The notes beneath the pieces were generated by a model. It saw only the letters and a list, made by a program, of their open reading frames with translations, did not search any database and was not told where the DNA came from. A program made the translations under genes and the position numbers. A stretch of DNA of 64,000 bases from Pseudomonas capsici (GTDB taxonomy: Bacteria > Pseudomonadota > Gammaproteobacteria > Pseudomonadales > Pseudomonadaceae), in assembly GCF_017165765.1 (NCBI RefSeq), contig NZ_JAFGZD010000019.1:41510-105509 (forward strand). The letters run 5' to 3'. How positions within the stretch are numbered: the stretch's first letter is position 1; every line of letters begins with the position of its first letter. This document shows positions 60,903-64,000 of this stretch, piece after piece.

Positions 60903-61191
60903 TCAATCGTCGCAGCCCAGAACGCCATCTGACATTCCCTAAAGCGCGTCCGCTACCGCGAGACCACTCCTTGCTGACGTTGAGGCGCTGGGCAATGGAA
61001 TTTCCAGATTCTCCTTCTGCACACACCAGAATGATTTCGGCACGAACACAGGCATCCTGCGTGCCCTTACACTGCTTGAGACGGCGTAGAAGCTCCGCGT
61101 TTTCAGTTTCAGAAGCTAATGACAGTCGCTGGTCGGCCCATAAGTGCTTAGCTCTCGACGAATTGGTTTCAAATGAGCATAAACCAGATTT
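60865..61191 (-). pseudogene. IS630-family transposase remnant
   Basis: Minus-strand frame open across these bases but without start. The part about 61000-61145 reads LLRRLKQCKGTQDACVRAEI then ILVCAEGESGNSIAQRLNVS, the helix-turn-helix N-terminus of IS630-type transposases (A-R-x-x-I-L ... S-x-x-x-I-A-x-R-L-x-V-S). After VSKE the similarity ends, so the catalytic DDE part is gone. Inverted repeats were not found. Confidence 0.55.
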
Positions 61192-61216
61192 TCATTGGCA
61201 CTTCTGAAACACCACA

Positions 61217-62962
61217 CTAGACCCTGAAACTCATCATGTGTTTTGTCAGGTCATCAGAGAGCTCACGCAGCTTCCGACAGTCCTTCAGACATCCCTGAAC
61301 ATCAGTGCTGGTTGAGTTCGCCAAGTCGGCAATCCCCTGGACTGTGCGATTGATTTCTTCGGTAACAGAAGACTGCTCCTCGGTGGCTGTAGCTACCTGC
61401 TGGTTCATATCACTGATGTGTTCAATCTGGTTTGAGATGCCCGCCAATAGCTGATTGGTCTGCTGGCTCGCTTCCACACCGGTGCTTGTCGCCGCTTGGC
61501 CTTTCCCCATTGACGCCACTGCCGCGTCTGCGCCCTGCTTCAATTCCTGGATGATTTGTTGAATTTCGTCAGTAGATACTTGAGTGCGACCTGCAAGGGT
61601 ACGTACTTCATCTGCTACGACCGCAAAGCCTCGCCCCATTTCTCCTGCTCGAGCAGCCTCAATCGCAGCGTTCAGCGCAAGCAGGTTGGTTTGCTGGGAT
61701 ATACCTCGTATGACCGCAAGGACTTTATCAATGGTTGCGATTTGGGCCGCCAATTCTGTTACCGAGTTTGCGGCGTCGCCGATTCCGCCTGCCATCTGCT
61801 CAATATGACGACTGGAGTTACTTACGATTAAACTGGCCTCTTGTGCTTCAGAGTGGGCACCTTGGGAGGCCGTTGCTGCACTGACAGCATTGCGCGCTAT
61901 CTCTTGAACCGTAAGGCCCATCTCATGAACCGCAGTGGCAACCATGTCCGTCATTTCATTTTGCTGACTGGCTCTCTGCGCAGTATTTTCAACCACCTGC
62001 GATACTTGAGCGATGGCGGTGTGCAACTGCTGACTGGTCCCGAGCACCTGCCCGATCAGGACCTTGAGCTGTTGGCTCATGACGTTGACCCGGCCCAAGG
62101 CACTGTTAGCAGGTGCAGGCGGGATAGCAATCGCCAAGTTACCTCCAGCGACCTCATTGAGCACTTGTTCCAACATAGCTGGGCTACAGCCCAATTGTGC
62201 CAATTGCTGCTTACGGCCCAGCAATATCAGCAATGCAATCTCAGCGATTAGCGCAATCAATATCCCCACAAAGAGGGCCTGAAAAAACTGCATTCGGTCG
62301 CTTGCAACGACTACAGACTGTTTTGTACGTGCCTCTACCATTCCAAGGAAGTCATCCAGAGGCTTCATGATCTGCCCTTTGAACTGATGATATTCCTTGC
62401 TGTGCAGAAGATTTCGAGCCAGCTCCAGATTCGGTGTAGCTGTCAGCGTGTAACTACCTTGGCTATCAGCGAACTTACCCTTCACCGCGTTCATCGCTTT
62501 AACTTCAAGTTGAACAAGCCCGTCAGAGTTATCCTGAGCTTGTTTGAGCCGCCCGAACTCGCCCTCGCTAAACCCGGCCTTTCGCATGAGCTCAGTAAGA
62601 GCAATAGTCTCGCCGTCATTGCGGGGGCTGGGCATACCCGCTGCGATGAAGTCCCAGTAAATTCTATGGTAATCCTGCGGACGTGGGGCTTTGCCGTTAC
62701 GGATATCCAGAACCTTCAGATACTCGCGCTCATACTCAGCGTCACCAGTCACAGCATAGGTGCGAGCAAGCCTTGTCAGATCATCTGAGCTTTGACGCAG
62801 CTCATCTGCCAGTAAGTATGAATAATAGCGGTTGTCGTTGACTGCCATTAATTCGGTTGAAGAGCGTGAAATCGAGTAAAAGCTATACACCAAAAATGCG
62901 AACGTTATGGCAATAATTAATAGCAATGCATAGAAGGCCCTTGAATTTTTGACTGTATTCAT
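61217..62962 (-). CDS. Methyl-accepting chemotaxis protein, accessory copy
   Basis: 581 residues from ATG 62962 (MNTVKNSRAFYALLLIIAIT). Helix 1 about 9-28, periplasmic region about 30-185 with RLARTYAVTGDAEYEREYLKVLD, which resembles small helical sensor domains, helix 2 about 190-215, a short HAMP-like linker, signalling domain with SQQTNLLALNAAIEAARAGE. Codon use and base composition are more AT-rich than in its neighbours, and it lies at the edge of the rearranged region, so recent acquisition is likely. The frame extends to 63073 but the additional residues have no signal or similarity. Confidence 0.85.
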   Translation of the reverse strand: MNTVKNSRAFYALLLIIAITFAFLVYSFYSISRSSTELMAVNDNRYYSYLLADELRQSSDDLTRLARTYAVTGDAEYEREYLKVLDIRNGKAPRPQDYHRIYWDFIAAGMPSPRNDGETIALTELMRKAGFSEGEFGRLKQAQDNSDGLVQLEVKAMNAVKGKFADSQGSYTLTATPNLELARNLLHSKEYHQFKGQIMKPLDDFLGMVEARTKQSVVVASDRMQFFQALFVGILIALIAEIALLILLGRKQQLAQLGCSPAMLEQVLNEVAGGNLAIAIPPAPANSALGRVNVMSQQLKVLIGQVLGTSQQLHTAIAQVSQVVENTAQRASQQNEMTDMVATAVHEMGLTVQEIARNAVSAATASQGAHSEAQEASLIVSNSSRHIEQMAGGIGDAANSVTELAAQIATIDKVLAVIRGISQQTNLLALNAAIEAARAGEMGRGFAVVADEVRTLAGRTQVSTDEIQQIIQELKQGADAAVASMGKGQAATSTGVEASQQTNQLLAGISNQIEHISDMNQQVATATEEQSSVTEEINRTVQGIADLANSTSTDVQGCLKDCRKLRELSDDLTKHMMSFRV

Positions 62963-63110
62963 TGCGCCTGAGTCCTTGAGACAGTTTTTTGGGCGAAGCC
63001 GTCCCTGGAATAGAAGGCTCCAATATTGTTTGGCAGTCATTTCAACGCAGGCAGTGCACGAATAGTGCTTCACCTGAAAATTTGCAGCGAGGCATTAGCA
63101 ACCCCGTCTT

Positions 63111-63809
63111 TTAAATAGTTACAAGACCTCGAACACCTTCAGCCTCCATATTCACACCGCGCCCTTTCTGTACAATTTCGCCTCTGGACATAACCAGATA
63201 CTGATCGGCCAGCTCGGCGGCGAAGTCGTAGAACTGCTCCACCAGCAGAATGGCCATGTCGCCGCGCTCGGCCAGTTTCTTGATGACCGCACCGATTTCC
63301 TTGATGACCGAGGGCTGAATGCCTTCGGTGGGCTCATCGAGAATCAAAAGTCGTGGACGACTGGCCAATGCCCGACCAATTGCCAGCTGCTGCTGTTGAC
63401 CACCAGACAAGTCCCCACCACGTCGATGCTTCATTTGTAAAAGCACAGGAAATAGCTCATAGATGAACTCTGGAACCTCCTTTGCCTCTGATCCGGGGAA
63501 GCGCGACAATCCCATCAGCAGATTCTCCTCGACGGTCAGTCGCCCAAAAATCTCACGGCCTTGTGGCACATAGGCAATGCCAGCGTGCACACGCTGGTGC
63601 GGCTTGAAAGTGGTTATGACTTTACCTTCCCAGTTCACGGAGCCTTCCTTTGCTGGTAGCAGTCCCATCAGTACTTTGAGCAAGGTGGTTTTGCCGACGC
63701 CATTACGCCCCAACAGACAAGTGACTTCTCCGATGGTTACGTCGAAAGAAAGCCCTCGCAAGATATGGCTACCGCCGTAGTACTGATGAAGCTTTTCAAC
63801 TTGAAGCAT
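63111..63809 (-). CDS. urtE: Urea ABC transporter ATPase UrtE
   Basis: 232 residues. LivF-type ABC ATPase: Walker A GRNGVGKTTLLKVLMGL, signature LSGGQQQQLAIGRAL, Walker B LLILDEPTEGIQPS. The N-terminus MLQVEKLHQYYGGSHILRGL is typical of UrtE. ATG 63809 has GGAG upstream; the frame start at 63821 is rejected. Follows urtD by 17 bp: last gene of the urtABCDE operon. Confidence 0.92.
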   Translation of the reverse strand: MLQVEKLHQYYGGSHILRGLSFDVTIGEVTCLLGRNGVGKTTLLKVLMGLLPAKEGSVNWEGKVITTFKPHQRVHAGIAYVPQGREIFGRLTVEENLLMGLSRFPGSEAKEVPEFIYELFPVLLQMKHRRGGDLSGGQQQQLAIGRALASRPRLLILDEPTEGIQPSVIKEIGAVIKKLAERGDMAILLVEQFYDFAAELADQYLVMSRGEIVQKGRGVNMEAEGVRGLVTI

Positions 63810-63826
63810 ACAAATCTCCATCGGGC

Positions 63827-64000
63827 TTATCTGCCCAGATAAACCTCAATCACTCGCTCATCTGCCTGGACATGCTCTAATGAACCTTCGGCCAGAACGC
63901 TGCCCTGGTGCAGCACGGTCACATGATCGGCAATCGATCCGACGAAGCCCATGTCGTGCTCCACCACCATCAGCGAGTGCTTGCCGGCCAGGCTCTTGAA
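63827..64000 (-). CDS. urtD: Urea ABC transporter ATPase UrtD, 3' end only
   Basis: The last 57 codons are in the window and the gene continues beyond it. SLMVVEHDMGFVGSIADHVT is the H-loop region of an ABC ATPase, and ADERVIEVYLGR is the characteristic UrtD C-terminus. Confidence 0.9.
   Translation of the reverse strand, partial: FKSLAGKHSLMVVEHDMGFVGSIADHVTVLHQGSVLAEGSLEHVQADERVIEVYLGR

Noticed and set aside
1..64000. tRNA and rRNA genes, prophage genes
   Set aside because: None seen on either strand.

Overview
The window is a stretch of chromosome from a fluorescent-type Pseudomonas, most likely the P. syringae/P. fluorescens side of the genus. The evidence is the set of genus-typical genes (two-subunit pyruvate carboxylase with its LysR regulator, the PA3496-like small protein, DUF1826/zigA zinc cluster, HBM-type chemoreceptor, urt operon), the Pseudomonas REP/BIME repeat families, and a perfect Pseudomonas-type parS site. 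The parS site and an unusual number of exact DnaA boxes (13 copies of TTATCCACA on the two strands) suggest the window lies in the origin-proximal part of the chromosome.

Layout. 0-6 kb: the 3' end of a zincin-like metallopeptidase, a LysR regulator, then aspartase, a sodium/amino-acid symporter and a cytoplasmic asparaginase (Asn -> Asp -> fumarate + ammonia). 6-10 kb: a maltotetraose-forming amylase, a bestrophin-like channel and a YeeE/YedE sulfur transporter. 10-13.5 kb: a MocR regulator divergent from a PaiB-like protein and two GNAT acetyltransferases; the MocR linker is encoded by a 12-bp tandem array in which every unit is a DnaA-box-like 9-mer. 13.6-19.3 kb: pycB, pycA, pycR, a small conserved protein and an RpiR-family regulator. 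19.4-30 kb: a GGDEF/EAL protein, UvrD, a Tim44-like protein, an SMI1/KNR4 protein, a CPA2 antiporter (preceded by a structured leader or sRNA with its own terminator), a thioesterase and pdxY.

30-45 kb is the most interesting part, a zinc-starvation neighbourhood: two COG0523 (CobW-type) GTPases, DUF1826, small exported Cys-containing proteins and an N-acetylmuramoyl-L-alanine amidase, with a near-perfect Zur box between zigA and a small exported protein and a candidate box before the amidase. After a parS site, cls and cfa comes a four-gene operon of three membrane SPFH (HflK/HflC/stomatin-like) proteins and a P1B-type metal ATPase. One SPFH protein begins with 15 histidines in 28 residues, and a Zur-like palindrome lies 35 bp before the first gene. 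This looks like an undescribed SPFH-scaffolded metal transport system.

45-55 kb: opgD, an orphan pair of a polysaccharide polymerase-like membrane protein and a secreted glycosidase, a FixJ-type two-component system, and a nitrate/taurine-type ABC transporter with a fused permease and no binding protein. 55-59 kb: an HBM chemoreceptor and a Cache-type diguanylate cyclase. 59-63 kb is a small rearranged accessory island with a truncated lysR, an MBL-fold protein lacking its metal motif, a truncated alpha/beta hydrolase, an IS630-type transposase remnant and a second chemoreceptor. The window ends in the urea transporter genes urtE and urtD (partial).
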